Shown piece by piece: positions 33,722 through 45,039 of a stretch of 64,000 nucleotides of DNA; position 1 is the stretch's first letter; every line of letters begins with the position of its first letter. A model generated the notes under the pieces. That model did no database searches and was not told where the DNA came from. It saw nothing but the letters and a program-made list of their open reading frames with translations. Made by a program: the position numbers and the translations under genes. This DNA comes from Notospermus geniculatus (Eukaryota; Nemertea; Pilidiophora; Heteronemertea; Lineidae), in NCBI GenBank assembly GCA_002633025.1, contig NMRB01001680.1, positions 42,483-106,482 on the forward strand. The letters run 5' to 3'.

Positions 33722-34735
33722 GTACCCAGGGGGCAAAGGGCAAAAATGGGGGACCCGCTGCTGTAAAAGGCAACCCCCTGGTAATGTGTTCAGGGGACCC
33801 CCCTGAGTCACACTAGGGTGGGTGGCCATTGAGATTTTTTGGAAGACGCCAAAAAATTGACTTTGAAGTTGAGGACACTGACTTTATCATTGGACCCAAG
33901 AACTGACCAGGACTGAGCGTTGTACAGGAGAATGGGATACGATGTACAGCTAACTTTTGAACGGTGGGATTAAAGATAATATATCACGGATATTTTCGCG
34001 GGCCACGAAAATCATTGTTTATTTACATTTTGTTTGTTTATTTCTCGTTTTTCTTTGTCTTATGAGTAATTTGTTGGTGGCGTGCCCCTCTAGAAATTCT
34101 TTTGATACTGAAAATATTCAATTTGGTGGGTTGGCATGTCCCAAAAGTCCAAAATAACATAATGTAAACATCAATGTTTACAAACATTAAACGTAAACAA
34201 TGAAGTCGTGATATATTATCTTTAACACCCCATAAATGTATTACCAACAGATAGAAACATGGTGGCTCTTAATCAAATAAGCATGTTTTTTATAGTTTCT
34301 AACTAGTTACGTAATCGGTAATCGGAAACAGCGTTTTTATGTATTTTGACCCATTTTCTGCTAATTTGCATAAAAAATCATTTCCTTATTACATAACTAC
34401 TAAAAACAATTAAGAACATGCTTATCTGCTTCTGAGGCACCATGTTTCTATCTATTGGTAATACATTTATGGGTGTAAATCCCACCGTTCAAAAGTTAGC
34501 TGTACATCGCATCCCATTCTCCTGTACAACGCTCAGTCATGGTCAGTTCTTGGGTCCAATGCTGAAGTCAGTGTCCTCAACTTCAAAGTCAATTTTTCGG
34601 CGTCTTGCAAAAAATCTCAAAGGCCACCCACCCTAGTGTGGCTCAGGGGGTCCCCTGAACACATTACCCGGGGGTGGCCTTTTACAGCAGTCGGTCCCCC
34701 ATTTTCACCAAAAATGGGGTTTTGCCCCCTGGGTA
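33722..34735. mobile_element. 1-kb foldback element interrupted by a MITE
   Basis: The left arm (from TACCCAGGGGGCAAA) and right arm (ending TTTGCCCCCTGGGTA) are inverted copies of about 250 bp, and the inner arms CATAAATGTATTACCAA and TTGGTAATACATTTATG continue the palindrome to a centre near 34350. The left arm alone is broken by 33974-34221; the uninterrupted right arm shows the original site. Confidence 0.88.
33974..34221. mobile_element. TTAA-flanked MITE nested in the foldback
   Basis: TTAA at 33970-33973 and at 34222-34225; the ends AGATAATATATCACG and CGTGATATATTATCT are perfect inverted repeats. The uninterrupted foldback arm reads GGGATTTACACCC where an empty GGGATTAACACCC would be expected, one base different. 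Same family as 1648-1877. Confidence 0.88.
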
Positions 34736-34739
34736 TAGT

Positions 34740-35625
34740 GGATAGCCTAGATTTTTGGACGAACAACCATCACCCCTCTGAATAATGGACTAGTCCATGT
34801 CAGCACTGCAGGTTGAGAGTTTCAAGACAAAATTGACGGGACAAAGGCACAACTGATCAAAATGAAATTTTCATTGATGTCTGAAGAAATATCAAAGCCT
34901 TTGATACGGTCGAACCAGATTAATTCCACCCCTCGTAAATTGTTTATCATTGGGGAATCCCCAGACAATCTGCTGTTTTTCGAGGGAATCCCCGATTTTA
35001 CCATTAAAATGGCATTCAACAGGGTTTCAAAACAAGGATAATGACGGCGGAGGATAAAATCAGAAAAGTCCCAGAAGCAGTATGGACGTAGAGAACATCC
35101 AAAACGTTCATTTCCCGAGCGAACTGGTTTACGATCGCCACTGTGTTTCGAATAAAATAACTTTGATCAGAAAAAATACCCGGAAAATGCACTGCTTAAC
35201 CATTAGGCTGATGACGTCATCGCTCGTGGAAGAAAATTTATTGTAATGACCCGCCGAGCTCGCCGGGGCTACTTCAGACACATTTTATCACCCGGACTTT
35301 TAGACTGGTGTAAGTGCAATAAACTCGGCAATTACTAGTTACCAAACCAGGCGACTGATGGCGCGGTAAGTGTATTGCCTATTGCGCATGCGCTATGAAC
35401 CAAAAACCCAGCGAAATTTGAGCGGCAAATGCGACCTCTCTCGCCGTGCGTGGCGGGTTTTTTAAGCACGGGGAAAACTCGGGTCCCGAAAAACCCACCA
35501 ATTTGGGATAGGTGGAACTAAAGCTACAGTTTTGAGAGAACTGCTTGTTGATACTTTCATTTCAAATGTGCTGGTAAATGTTTTAAAGTGAAAAACAGGT
35601 GCTGGTCACAAAAACAACGAGCCCA
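34740..35625. other. no gene recognised
   Basis: Unique sequence; short frames only. Confidence 0.4.
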
Positions 35626-35628
35626 ATA

Positions 35629-36045
35629 GGGCGATTCCACGAGCCTTAACAGAGAGGTTTTTGCAGAATTTGTTTTCTGTACCTTTCATCTTTTACAGCA
35701 ACTGATTTCAAATGTGTGGTAGAGCTAGAGCTAGAGCTGAGCTATGCAAAGGTAGGAATATCTGGGATCTTGGTTCATTAGCAAAGCAGTAATTAACAAA
35801 AATTTCGGTGTCGAACGGGACATCTTTGCGGACACGTTATGTCCCGTTCTACACCACTTATTTCTATTAATTACTGCCGCAGTGTAGTACCCAGCCCAGA
35901 GATGATGGTATCATTGAATAGCTCAGCACAGACCCTATCTCTGCCATGGACGCAGCATCAATTTCGACAGAATATGAAGGGTGAAATTTGACAGAACAAC
36001 TTCAAAACCCCTCTAATGCAATGCCGTGGAATCGCCCAATAGCAG
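35629..36045. mobile_element. MITE with GCCCAATAGGGCGATTCCAC ends
   Basis: GGGCGATTCCACG near the left end and CGTGGAATCGCCCAATAG at the right are inverted repeats. Inside, GCAGTAATTAA...GAACGGGACAT pairs with ATGTCCCGTTC...TTAATTACTGC. Confidence 0.75.
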
Positions 36046-36236
36046 GCATTCTTTCGCCATTTGTCTAACAATACCAAACGGTGGAATACGTCTGGAAAAT
36101 TACGCATGTACAGCCATAGAAGGCAGGAGTCAAGACATCAGGCACTGTAACTCATTACACAGTCAGTGGTCCAGACATCAGGCACTGTAATTCATTGTGT
36201 TTTCTGAAAAAAGCAGGTTCCTCTGGCCCAGGGAAA

Positions 36237-37541
36237 ATGACAGTGGAAAAGGTCACGATATTAGCAATTACTAAAAACTCAGATATGAAATGTCCGTACA
36301 GGAAAGTCTTTGCCGACGTCTTTTATTTATATATGTGCGGGATAACGCCAGTTGTACTCATCGGAATTGTATTCAATACCCTCAACGTGGTCGTTTTGCG
36401 CATGCGTGTACTGCGCAACGGTTCCACCGCTATTTTTCTACTTCGTATTATTGCCGGAAATGACCTCTGCTACCTTATCACCTGTCTCATCTATTTCTCT
36501 TTCCGACATTTGCTCCTTTACTTTACCCGACCTTTGGGTGTCTTTACGATGCCGGACCCCGATATAGGACCGGAGATTTTTTATGCAACGCTGCCAATAT
36601 ATCTTACAACACTGCAGGTAAGAAATTGGTTGGTTGTGCTCGCAACTTTCGAGAGATTCTTGAGCATAGTTTTCCCTCTGTGGGCCAGAGCTCACTCAAC
36701 CAAAAAGAATGTCGGAATAGTTGCAATGTTTGTCATAAGCGTTTCCGTTGTCTGTTTTTTGCCAAAATTTTGGTCGTTGGGTCTTGAACAAAGAATAAAT
36801 CGCTGCACGGATCACTTGGAAATAATGCTCCGAATTAACGACTGGGAACGTACGTACGGACCCTTTATCTACATTATCGGCATTGCGTTCGGTCCACTCA
36901 TCCTTATCTGTGTCCTGAACACAGCGTTAGTAATCGCACTGAGGCGAGCGCTGAAGAGAAGGACCCTGCTGAAGGCCAAATCCGGAGCACAACCAAAACC
37001 AAATCAGGCTGACAATGACCAACNNNNNNNNNNNNNNNNNNNNNNNNNNNNNNNNNNNNNNNNNNNNNNNNNNNNNNNNNNNNNNNNNNNNNNNNNNNNN
37101 NNNNNNNNNNNNNNNNNNNNNNNNNNNNNNNNNNNNNNNNNNNNNNNNNNNNNNNNNNNNNNNNNNNNNNNNNNNNNNNNNNNNNNNNNNNNNNNNNNNN
37201 NNNNNNNNNNNNNNNNNNNNNNNNNNNNNNNNNNNNNNNNNNNNNNNNNNNNNNNNNNNNNNNNNNNNNNNNNNNNNNNNNNNNNNNNNNNNNNNNNNNN
37301 NNNNNNNNNNNNNNNNNNNNNNNNNNNNNNNNNNNNNNNNNNNNNNNNNNNNNNNNNNNNNNNNNNNNNNNNNNNNNNNNNNNNNNNNNNNNNNNNNNNN
37401 NNNNNNNNNNNNNNNNNNNNNNNNNNNNNNNNNNNNNNNNNNNNNNNNNNNNNNNNNNNNNNNNNNNNNNNNNNNNNNNNNNNNNNNNNNNNNNNNNTCA
37501 TTTCTGAGATACTTATACACAACAACATGCCACGTCAATAA
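36237..37541 (+). CDS. rhodopsin-like (class A) GPCR, interrupted by an assembly gap
   Basis: From ATG 36237 the frame is open to the gap (262 residues). It has no intron up to that point. Membrane segments: TM1 around VVLIGIVFNTLNVVVLR; TM2 with RIIAGNDLCYL (the conserved Asp of TM2); TM3 ending in LVVLATFERFLSIVFPL, where ERF replaces DRY; TM4 around IVAMFVISVSVVCFLP; TM5 with IGIAFGPLILICVLN (conserved Pro). A basic third loop (RRALKRRTLLKAK) follows. TM6 and TM7 fall in the gap 37024-37497. After the gap a short frame ends at 37541, but its phase depends on an arbitrary gap length, so the 3' end is provisional. The pattern resembles invertebrate peptide-receptor-like (FMRFamide-receptor-type) GPCRs. 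Ligand unknown. An unused GTAAGA follows CTGCAG near 36615 and reads straight through. Confidence 0.8.
   Translation: MTVEKVTILAITKNSDMKCPYRKVFADVFYLYMCGITPVVLIGIVFNTLNVVVLRMRVLRNGSTAIFLLRIIAGNDLCYLITCLIYFSFRHLLLYFTRPLGVFTMPDPDIGPEIFYATLPIYLTTLQVRNWLVVLATFERFLSIVFPLWARAHSTKKNVGIVAMFVISVSVVCFLPKFWSLGLEQRINRCTDHLEIMLRINDWERTYGPFIYIIGIAFGPLILICVLNTALVIALRRALKRRTLLKAKSGAQPKPNQADNDQXXXXXXXXXXXXXXXXXXXXXXXXXXXXXXXXXXXXXXXXXXXXXXXXXXXXXXXXXXXXXXXXXXXXXXXXXXXXXXXXXXXXXXXXXXXXXXXXXXXXXXXXXXXXXXXXXXXXXXXXXXXXXXXXXXXXXXXXXXXXXXXXXXXXXXXXXXXXXXXISEILIHNNMPRQ
37024..37497. other. assembly gap (474 N)
   Basis: Run of N inside the GPCR coding region. Confidence 0.99.
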
Positions 37542-37789
37542 CTCAACTGCCTTTCATCGATAACATCTGTTAGATATGTACACACGATTAGTGTCAAGCA
37601 TACAACTCTATGATCATAGAATCCGTATGAAATTAGTATCTGGGAAGTGTGAATTTTACCTTGCGAAACGGGTCAAGTCAGTTATGCCACATTAAGCTCG
37701 GGCACGCGCGTGACGGAAATCTTCCTCTTCCATCCAGATCCGTGCAATTCCCTAATACTAACAAAGAACACTTACAAAGCAAAAAATGT

Positions 37790-38760
37790 TTTTATTAAAC
37801 GACTATACATGTATACGGTGGCCCGACGTTGGGCCATCCAAGGCCGTTGCTGGCCCCAATGCGCTGATTTCCGGCTCTTCTGCCACCGGTGGGCCACCGA
37901 TTTGTGCTATCTGGGTTGTCAGGCACTACTATCCTAGAAGCGAGGTTAGGAAATCGCACATGGGCTTCGTGACTAATACCCCAGTCACATTTCCACCGAT
38001 TCTGCAAAGGATGTGTTTGCGACGCCCGAACGGGCTGAAAAATAGGGAAAATGACGGGTTGCCGGCCGATCGCCCAAGGGCATCTACCGGTGTCCTGAGC
38101 TCGGTAGCGCGCCGCTAGGGTGATCGGAAGAAAATAACTCGGAGTTATATTCTTGCGGCGAGTACCGGCTGAAACCCAGCTTGCTAGGGGATCCTTCATA
38201 ATCCTTGACACGCCCGTCGGGCTCCCACCAGCCACCCGCCAGGCACCGCGTAGATCGGAGACGATTTTTGGCCGTCACCCAGAGCCCTGATATCCTCCGG
38301 ACACTGGTCGAAGTCCAACAGGTATCCCGCCAGCCACCCACAGGTGCCCGACCGAGTCCCCTCGGATGTCCTGCCGATCTACAAAATCACCCGATTGCCG
38401 GACGGACAGCGGACCGCTACCCGCTGGGACATAGGTGGGGACTGGACGGTATCTGCCAACCATTTTTCAAGTCGTCGGAACAAAATCCGACAGACATCGG
38501 CCGATTACTGGCCAGTGTCCCACGGGGGGCGCCCGTCGAAAACCATCTTATTCACGGATATGTGAAAGATGTGTGGGAAAATCCGTCCCAGACCGCAACG
38601 TCGCAAAAAACCGCCGATGTCAAGATATCCTCTGGCGGCTATTGCATTTGGTACTCAGGCATGTTCTGTCGTCCGTCGACATGCATCATCCGTTAGCGGC
38701 TCACCGTCTCGCCAGGATTGCGCCGTTTTCGTTAAAATCTACTCGACAGGAATTCGACTA
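37790..38760. repeat. GC-rich segment starting with a GGCCCGACGTTGGGCC palindrome, probably a non-autonomous element
   Basis: Markedly richer in CG than the surroundings, open in several frames on both strands at once (a composition effect), with many ccgat/cgg words. It begins near TGGCCCGACGTTGGGCCA (37819-37836) and fades around 38750. No catalytic motif was found in any frame. Confidence 0.4.
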
Positions 38761-38899
38761 TTAGGAAAATTATTTAGTTCAGACGCTCGACGGAAATACG
38801 ACACTATATTTTTTTTTAATTCGCCAGGTATTCGACGGTTGACGAAATTTCGGTACCTCAGGCTATATGTCAATATGAGTAATTCCAAATGTTGACAGG

Positions 38900-39130
38900 C
38901 AAAGTCGGCAAAATAAATAATACATGTACTCTGTATGAACTTCTTTGGACTCAAGTTAATGGCGGTCCTCCACGTCACGTCTGTTAGAAGTTAATGTATA
39001 TGTATACAGTAGAAGAGTTCCCGAACGAAATTTGATTGGTTGGTGCCCTATTTGGAATATAATAGGAATTGCCTTAGAAATTGCGCCATGCACGTTGGGG
39101 CCTACAAAAGGAAGCCACAGTAACGAGACG
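38900..39130. other. no gene recognised
   Basis: AT-rich spacer. Confidence 0.4.
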
Positions 39131-39134
39131 CACG

Positions 39135-39765
39135 TACAGTCTTTGGCAAAAGTTTACCTCCACCTGATACCTTGAATATTTCAAATACTATACTGGGCAA
39201 ATTTAACACGGTTTGTTCCACATGAAAGTATCTTGTTGATCATATTTCTGTATCAAAATTTTGGATATTTGAAAATGTAAAAGCTCATAAGAAAAAACCT
39301 TAAGAATCAACATTTTACTTATTATGTAATTTTGTGTGACTTTTGTTGCTTTGATAGGGTGGAACCTTCAAAACACTTTGCGATTTGTTTCATCAAAATC
39401 TGTTGAGTGGTTGCTGCGATATTTGAGATTATCAAAATTTCGATAATTTGAAAATTTCCAATTTTTCACAAAATTCGGAAATCAGTAGACAGAGCTCACC
39501 GTAGAAGTATGAAGATTTGGAACTTTTAGCGCAAACTGGTTAGAAGTTGAGCATGTTGGATATTTTGAAAAATATGCAATATTTCTTCCCAAATAACGCA
39601 AAAAGTCCCAAAATATTGTAAACCCATATTCTGAGGTTAGCTTTATCTAACGGCATTAAAATTTCCTGAAGAGCAGGAAAATCTGAAATTATCAAAATGT
39701 TGATAATCTCACCGCGTTTCCCATGGTAACCATATCACAATTACGATTGACCCTTGTCAGGCAGG
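39135..39765. repeat. partial copy of the 'tacagtcattgacataag' foldback family
   Basis: GTACAGTCTTTGGCAAAAGT at the start and the following text (ACCTTGAATATTTCAAATAC, AACACGGTTTGT...CACATGAAAG) match the element at 41920. The interior runs in the opposite internal order, and only about two-thirds is present. Confidence 0.75.
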
Positions 39766-39769
39766 TGCG

Positions 39770-40725
39770 AGAAAACCGTTGTTAGAGCTCAAATACATGT
39801 AGATGTAGGACAAGGAAAACAATATAATGTTTTACATAAAATAGGTAGGAAGTGTCGATAAAACTTTCAGGGAAACCCCCTAGACCAACGCAGGAGTTGC
39901 GAAGGGTAGTATTCTTTCATTACCCCCATGAGGTAAAAAATCTGTGGGTCTACACCAGTCTCTTTTCCTGCCTTTCCACAATATTCACCGATATGCTGCA
40001 CAAAAAAAGAAACTGAAAGAATCACTGATGTTCAGCAATCAATACTTTGAATCAAACGATTCAAAGTACGTACCTGTTTTTCTTCTTACATTTGTTTGTT
40101 GAGAGCGACCAGATCAATATTGAATGTACATAATTCATGGGATCAAACATGAATGTGGTGGATGTGATCGGGCTATGCAAAATAGTTTATTGTAAATTCC
40201 AGGTGATCTAAGTCTTGAACATGTGTACTCACAGTAGGCCTACCGCCCCGTCCGGTGCAGATTTTGGCAAATCAAAGCCCAATACAGGCACCACATAGTC
40301 CGTCAGCGAGGACACAGATAAAGTTCGAAACAGAAATCTGAATGTTGCTCGTTATGATACAGATAAAAGTTCATGATTGCTACAACTTTGTTTATATTGT
40401 GGGTACTTTCCTGTGATTTCCAATGTGGACCGTGCAGTCACTCTGTGGACAGAACACATACATGTAGGTAAGCAAGCGATAACAGGTGAATTGGCCCGGA
40501 GTCAGGTGTCTCCGTGTAGGAGCCTTCTCCACCATAAAATTGCTTCCCTTGAAGGAAGATGTCAGTTGCGATCTTTGCCCATTGTACTGTGCCCCCAGTT
40601 ATATGGCATGACCTAACCAGCTGGCCGTGGAGGATTTCCTTCATATGGCCTAGTTCTTGGCGCATTGGCGTCTGAGCTTGAAGTTAAAGCCAGACACTAT
40701 AGACAGATGGGTTATAATCGACGAG
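39770..40725. other. no gene recognised
   Basis: Around 40455-40660 overlapping frames exist on both strands without a recognisable product. Confidence 0.4.
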
Positions 40726-40727
40726 CA

Positions 40728-40810
40728 TAGTCTCGGTCACCCAGCCGCTGTTTCGAATCTGGGGAACCGTAGCAGTACTGTGTGCATGGCTGGCTGCGCA
40801 AGACTACACA
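40728..40810. repeat. short hairpin, second copy of the 13808 insert
   Basis: TAGTCTCGGTCACCCAGCCG at the left pairs with GGCTGGCTGCGCAAGACTA at the right. Confidence 0.7.
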
Positions 40811-41106
40811 CAGCATTGGGGATTCCCCAAGGGGATTCCCAAAACCTCGATGCAGGATAATGCTATAATATGTGGTTCTATGGTTCTATACACTACGCAC
40901 GCCTGTAGATGAGGTTGCACTATATTTCGGCCGAACTGGGGAGTGAGTAGCGGTGCCATAGTGTGCGGCTTTAAGAGATGAGTTTCCTTGTAGTCATCTT
41001 TGTCTAAAACTAGGTCATCGTCATGGGGATTTCCCCCACTGGGATAGAAGAACTAATCATCTGTCACTCTGCAAGAAAGTTTCCGTGAGGGTGTACGTGG
41101 TGTTCT

Positions 41107-41480
41107 GTGTTGTCTCAGTTCAGCGTTCTGTGGCGTCCCACATCATGTGGTTGTACAGTCAGTGGTGTGCTGTGGTGCCCCACATATATGTGGTGGTGCA
41201 GTCAATGCTGTGCTGTGGTAATCTCGGTGTCCTGTGGTGCCCCACATCTATGTGATGATAAAGTCAGTGGTGTTCTGTGGTGGTCTCGGGTGCCCTGTTG
41301 TGGCCCATTGCATTCACCATCGGACACTCCTGAGGAGTGTCCGATGTTGAATGCAATGGGCCACAGTCCTGAACACCCTTGGCACCACTTGTCCCACCAC
41401 ATGCTCATCACGGGACATGCATGGTCGCACCACAGAACACCCCTGGGTCACCATAGAACAACTGGCCCTTGGCACACCGT
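41107..41480. repeat. degenerate tandem repeat arranged as a foldback around a palindrome of about 60 bp
   Basis: 'tgtggtgccccacat.tatgtg' repeats on the left and 'accacagaaca' on the right. The centre, 41302-41362, is a near-perfect palindrome (GGCCCATTGCATTCA ... ATGCAATGGGCC) with CGGACACTCC/GGAGTGTCCG inside. Confidence 0.8.
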
Positions 41481-41805
41481 ATAAACGCCCTAAAACACCT
41501 TTAAATACCCTTCATCCACCTCGGACAAATTTTTATTAAGGATGTGGCCTAGTAGTTGCCTCACTGGCCTTCCAGCTGGAAGTTTAAGTGTGTCCACGAA
41601 TACACCATGCAGAAAGTGACAAGGTGGTGGTGGTGGGGGTCGGCGATTTGCAATTTGGTGTGTAGTTACCCCCTGATGAGGGACAAAAGCACGCAAAATA
41701 TTGGTGCAATGCATTGGCTAGTAGGTCTACATGTATACAGCAAAAGTGTGCTTTTACAGGGGGCAAAGTAGGCATTCATAATTAAGATGTCGCAGGGCAT
41801 AAAGC

Positions 41806-42917
41806 CCAGGTCACACTGTGGCGACTTAGGCGGGCGAATCCCGCGAACTAGAATGAAAAGGTCCATGGACCATGTGCTCACCCCTTTGGACATAATAGTG
41901 TAATGACAGAGAGAGACATGTACAGTCATTGACATAAGTTTATCTACACCTACTACCTTGAATATTTCAAATACTACTGGGCCAATTTTAACACGGTTTG
42001 TACCACATGAAAGTATATAACCTTGGTCATATTTCTGCATCAAAATTTTGGAAATTTGGAAATATCATAATTATGTAATAGCTCATTAGAAAACCCCCTA
42101 AAAATCAATATTTTTATTATGGAATTTTTTTGCAGTTTTGATAGAATGGAACTTTCTAAGGATTTTGGGCTTTGTTTCATCAAAATATCTCAAGTGGTTG
42201 CTGAGATATTTGAGATTATCAAAATTTTGATAGTTTGAGATTTTCGTGTTTTTCAGGAAATTTTGATGTCATTAGTTAAAGCTAACCTCAGAATATGGGC
42301 TTACAAAATTTTGGAACTTTTTGCTTTAACTGGGCCGAGATATTCATATTTTCAGAATATCAAAATGTTGATATGCTAAACTCTTTAACTTAAGACAGCT
42401 GTAACTTCCAGCCAGTTTACGCTGAAAGTTCCAAAACTTCATTCTCCTACGTTTCTAGGTGAGCTCTGTCTACTAATATCAATGTTTTTTGAAAAATTGG
42501 AAATTCTCAAAATATCGAAATTTTGATAATCTCAAATATCTCAGCAACCACTCATTATATTTTGATGAAACAAAGCTCAAAATCCTTAGAAACCTCCACT
42601 CTATCAACCCTGTAACAAAAGTCACAAAAAAATTCCATAATAAAAATGTTGATTTTTAGGGGTTTTTCTAATGAGGTATTACATAATTATGATATTTCCA
42701 AATTTCTAAACGTTTGATGCAGAAATATGACCAAGGTTATATACTTTCATGTGGTACAAACCGTGTTAAAATTGGCCCAGTAGTATTTGAAATATTCAAG
42801 GTAGTAGGTGTAGATAAACTTATGTCAATGACTGTACATGTACATGGTCCATGGACCATTTCATTCTAGTTCGCGGGGATTCGCCCGTCTAAGTCGCCAC
42901 AGTGTGACAAGGGCTTA
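41806..42917. mobile_element. 1.1-kb foldback: outer MITE carrying a nested Tc1-like palindrome
   Basis: Outer arms: GTCACACTGTGGCGACTTAG... and its inverse CTAAGTCGCCACAGTGTGAC, continuing into GGTCCATGGACCAT on both sides. Within, from 41920, TACAGTCATTGACATAAGTT and its inverse at about 42838 bound a 0.9-kb palindrome with a TA at each end, as in Tc1/mariner-derived elements. The left outer arm carries an extra 47 bp or so (41873-41919) absent from the right. Confidence 0.85.
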
Positions 42918-43090
42918 AGGGACACACTCCGCGTCAGCTAGTGAAAAATCCTGTCCACAGTCAGACGTACTTCACTGCGGGCAGGAATATAGACCACGCA
43001 TGTGTACTGTTTGTATTTATAGATCGCGGTATGCAGGGCTGGACTAATACATTAGTTTCGCAGTAGCTCACGCGGAGTGTGTCCCTTCAT
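42917..43090. mobile_element. MITE with AAGGGACACACTCCGCGT ends
   Basis: AAGGGACACACTCCGCGT and the inverse CACGCGGAGTGTGTCCCTT. A second copy, about 80% alike by eye, is at 43878-44052. It abuts the right end of the preceding foldback. Confidence 0.88.
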
Positions 43091-43526
43091 GGTCCCGAAT
43101 GACAAAACTTGTCTCAAATATCTTTTTTAAAAATGGGCGCTCATTTCTTTGCAGAGATATACAGGGTGTCCCAGAAAAAACCTAATCCTGTGAAAAGGGG
43201 TTAATATGACCACCCCAAGAGGTGTACCACTATAATAATGGGTGTCCCATAAAGCAGGGTCAATATGCTTTCCAATGATACCACGATGACATTCCTTCAG
43301 TCATGCATCACGGAGCGTCATTGTTTTGAAAATGGCATCTCAAAATCCACTTGTTACAGTTGGAATAAACCAGTGAAATGAATGTTCACTTGAAATGCTT
43401 GACCAGGAAAACAAGTAAGCATCCAACCTTATGTCATTAACCTTATGCAATAACATGGTGAGTGATTTCAGAACATAGGCCAATGTGTGAAAGTTATTCT
43501 GACCAGTAAACATTCAAGCCAGCAAC

Positions 43527-43700
43527 ATGGTGCAACTTACCACTGAGCAAAGAGTGTTTGTGGTAACAAAATTCCTTAAAAACAAGAGCTTACAAGCCAC
43601 TCGAGATGCATTTAGGGACGCCTTCCCAGAGAGAGATCCATGTTTAGGTGTGATCCTGATAACTTTGACTCCAAATTTGGCTCCAAGATTATGAACTGTA
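43527..43700 (+). pseudogene. mariner-like transposase N-terminal remnant
   Basis: From ATG 43527 the translation MVQLTTEQRVFVVTKFLKNK, then LQATRDAFRDAFPERDP, matches the DUF4817-type helix-turn-helix at the start of many mariner/IS630 transposases ('L..QR.F.V..Y......A..AF...FP.R'). After about 40 residues the similarity ends abruptly and a stop follows; the catalytic DDD domain is deleted. Confidence 0.7.
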
Positions 43701-43759
43701 ACAAATGGATTTGGACATGCCGTTTTCAAAACAATGACACTCCATGATGCATGACTTAA

Positions 43760-44651
43760 AGGGGAACTGACCACTTTGCCAGCCAAACTGGGCTACCTAC
43801 ACCTCAAAATGCCTAATGATATCACTTCAGGACTCACAACAGTTTGATTTGAAAATCTCCACCCATTTCCGAAATACATTAGGGACACACACCGCATGAG
43901 CAACTGCAAAATCTTGTCCGCAGTCAGGTGTACTTCACTGCGGACAGAAATTAGGTCATCCAGGTGTGCTGTGTGTATTTATATATCGTGGTATGCAGGG
44001 CTGGCCTAATACATTAGTTTCGCAGTAGCTCACGCGGACTGTGCCCCTTATGAAACACCAAAATGTAATTTTCAAATTCAAATTTCCCGCTCAATTAGTG
44101 ATGTCATTCAGAGAACCATTACAATATAGTGACCATTGCAAAATGTGCTATATCTGTATCAAAGACAGCTGGAAAGAATATATTTATAATGTCAACCGTG
44201 TTGCCGTGATTGAAAATCAATTAGTTACCCTGTGGGGATCTTTACACTTGAAATTCAGGTGAAAATTCAGAAATAATTGAAAATACCATATTTAGAGATT
44301 TCCATATCTTAGTCAATCTCGACAGTTTGTTGAATAATAATACCCTTCCTGAGACAGTTAGTGTTTACTTTGGACTTTTGTTCCTAAATCAACACTTTGA
44401 GTCAGAAAGTGCACTTGACAGGCTCTCCAGGATGAAGATTTGGTACATTTTACAATGGATGACTATAGAAATGTTTCTAGGTATGACATCACTAATTGAG
44501 CGGGAAATTTGAATTCGGAGAAATACATTTTTGTGTGTAGTTTGAAAATGAGCTGAGATTTTTTCACCAAATTTTTGCCAGCCATAGAGTGGTGTCATAC
44601 CCATTTGGAACAGCAAAAATAGTCATTATATTTGAAGGGGTCAATTCCTCT
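43760..44651. mobile_element. TTAA-flanked element inserted in the mariner-like arm
   Basis: TTAA at 43756-43759 and 44652-44655; the ends AGGGGAACTGACC and GGTCAATTCCTCT are inverted repeats. Removing it restores the mariner inverted arm. It carries the next nested MITE. Confidence 0.82.
43878..44052. mobile_element. GGGACACAC MITE nested inside the TTAA element
   Basis: Same family as 42917-43090: TTAGGGACACACACCGCATG at the left, CACGCGGACTGTGCCCCTTA at the right, with the shared interior 'gtatgcagggctgg'. This is the third insertion level at the locus. Confidence 0.85.
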
Positions 44652-45039
44652 TTAAGTAATGTCATCATGGTATCATTGGAAAGCATACTGACCCAGCTTT
44701 ACGGGGAACCCATTGTTACAGCGGTACACCTCTTGGGTTGGTCATACTGACCCCTTTTCGCAGGATTAGATTTTTTCTGGGACACCCTGTATATGTATGT
44801 TTATTCGTACAAGAAGTACAGTTCACTTGGTGCAAACTGTGCAGTGCAGGATTACATCATTTTATATACTTGCAATGTACAGGAACAATATCCGGTCAGT
44901 GTCAGATCTTAACCCTTTCAGTCCCATGGACAGCTCTGGTCGTCCAACCACAAAAATCCTCCGGTCCTGAATGGGTTAAGGCCTAACACACAGGTGGAAA
45001 ATGGCATCATCAGGCTCCTCTGTGGTGAAAAAAAATATT

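Larger units (their letters stand above)
43162..44789 (+). mobile_element. mariner-like element with CAGGGTGTCCCAGAAAAA ends, decayed and invaded
   Basis: CAGGGTGTCCCAGAAAAAA at the left and TTTTTTCTGGGACACCCTG at the right, each bounded by TA, with long inverted arms (for example AAGCATA...GGTCATACTGACC). The right arm is split at 43756 by the TTAA element below. Only the N-terminal part of the transposase gene is left. Confidence 0.85.

Noticed and set aside
36927-37538. Minus-strand frames across the second gap
   Set aside because: Mostly N and antisense to the GPCR, which has clear membrane segments on the plus strand.
37795-38764. Overlapping 100-160-codon frames in the GC-rich island
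   Set aside because: Open on both strands together because of composition; no domain, start context or splice sites.
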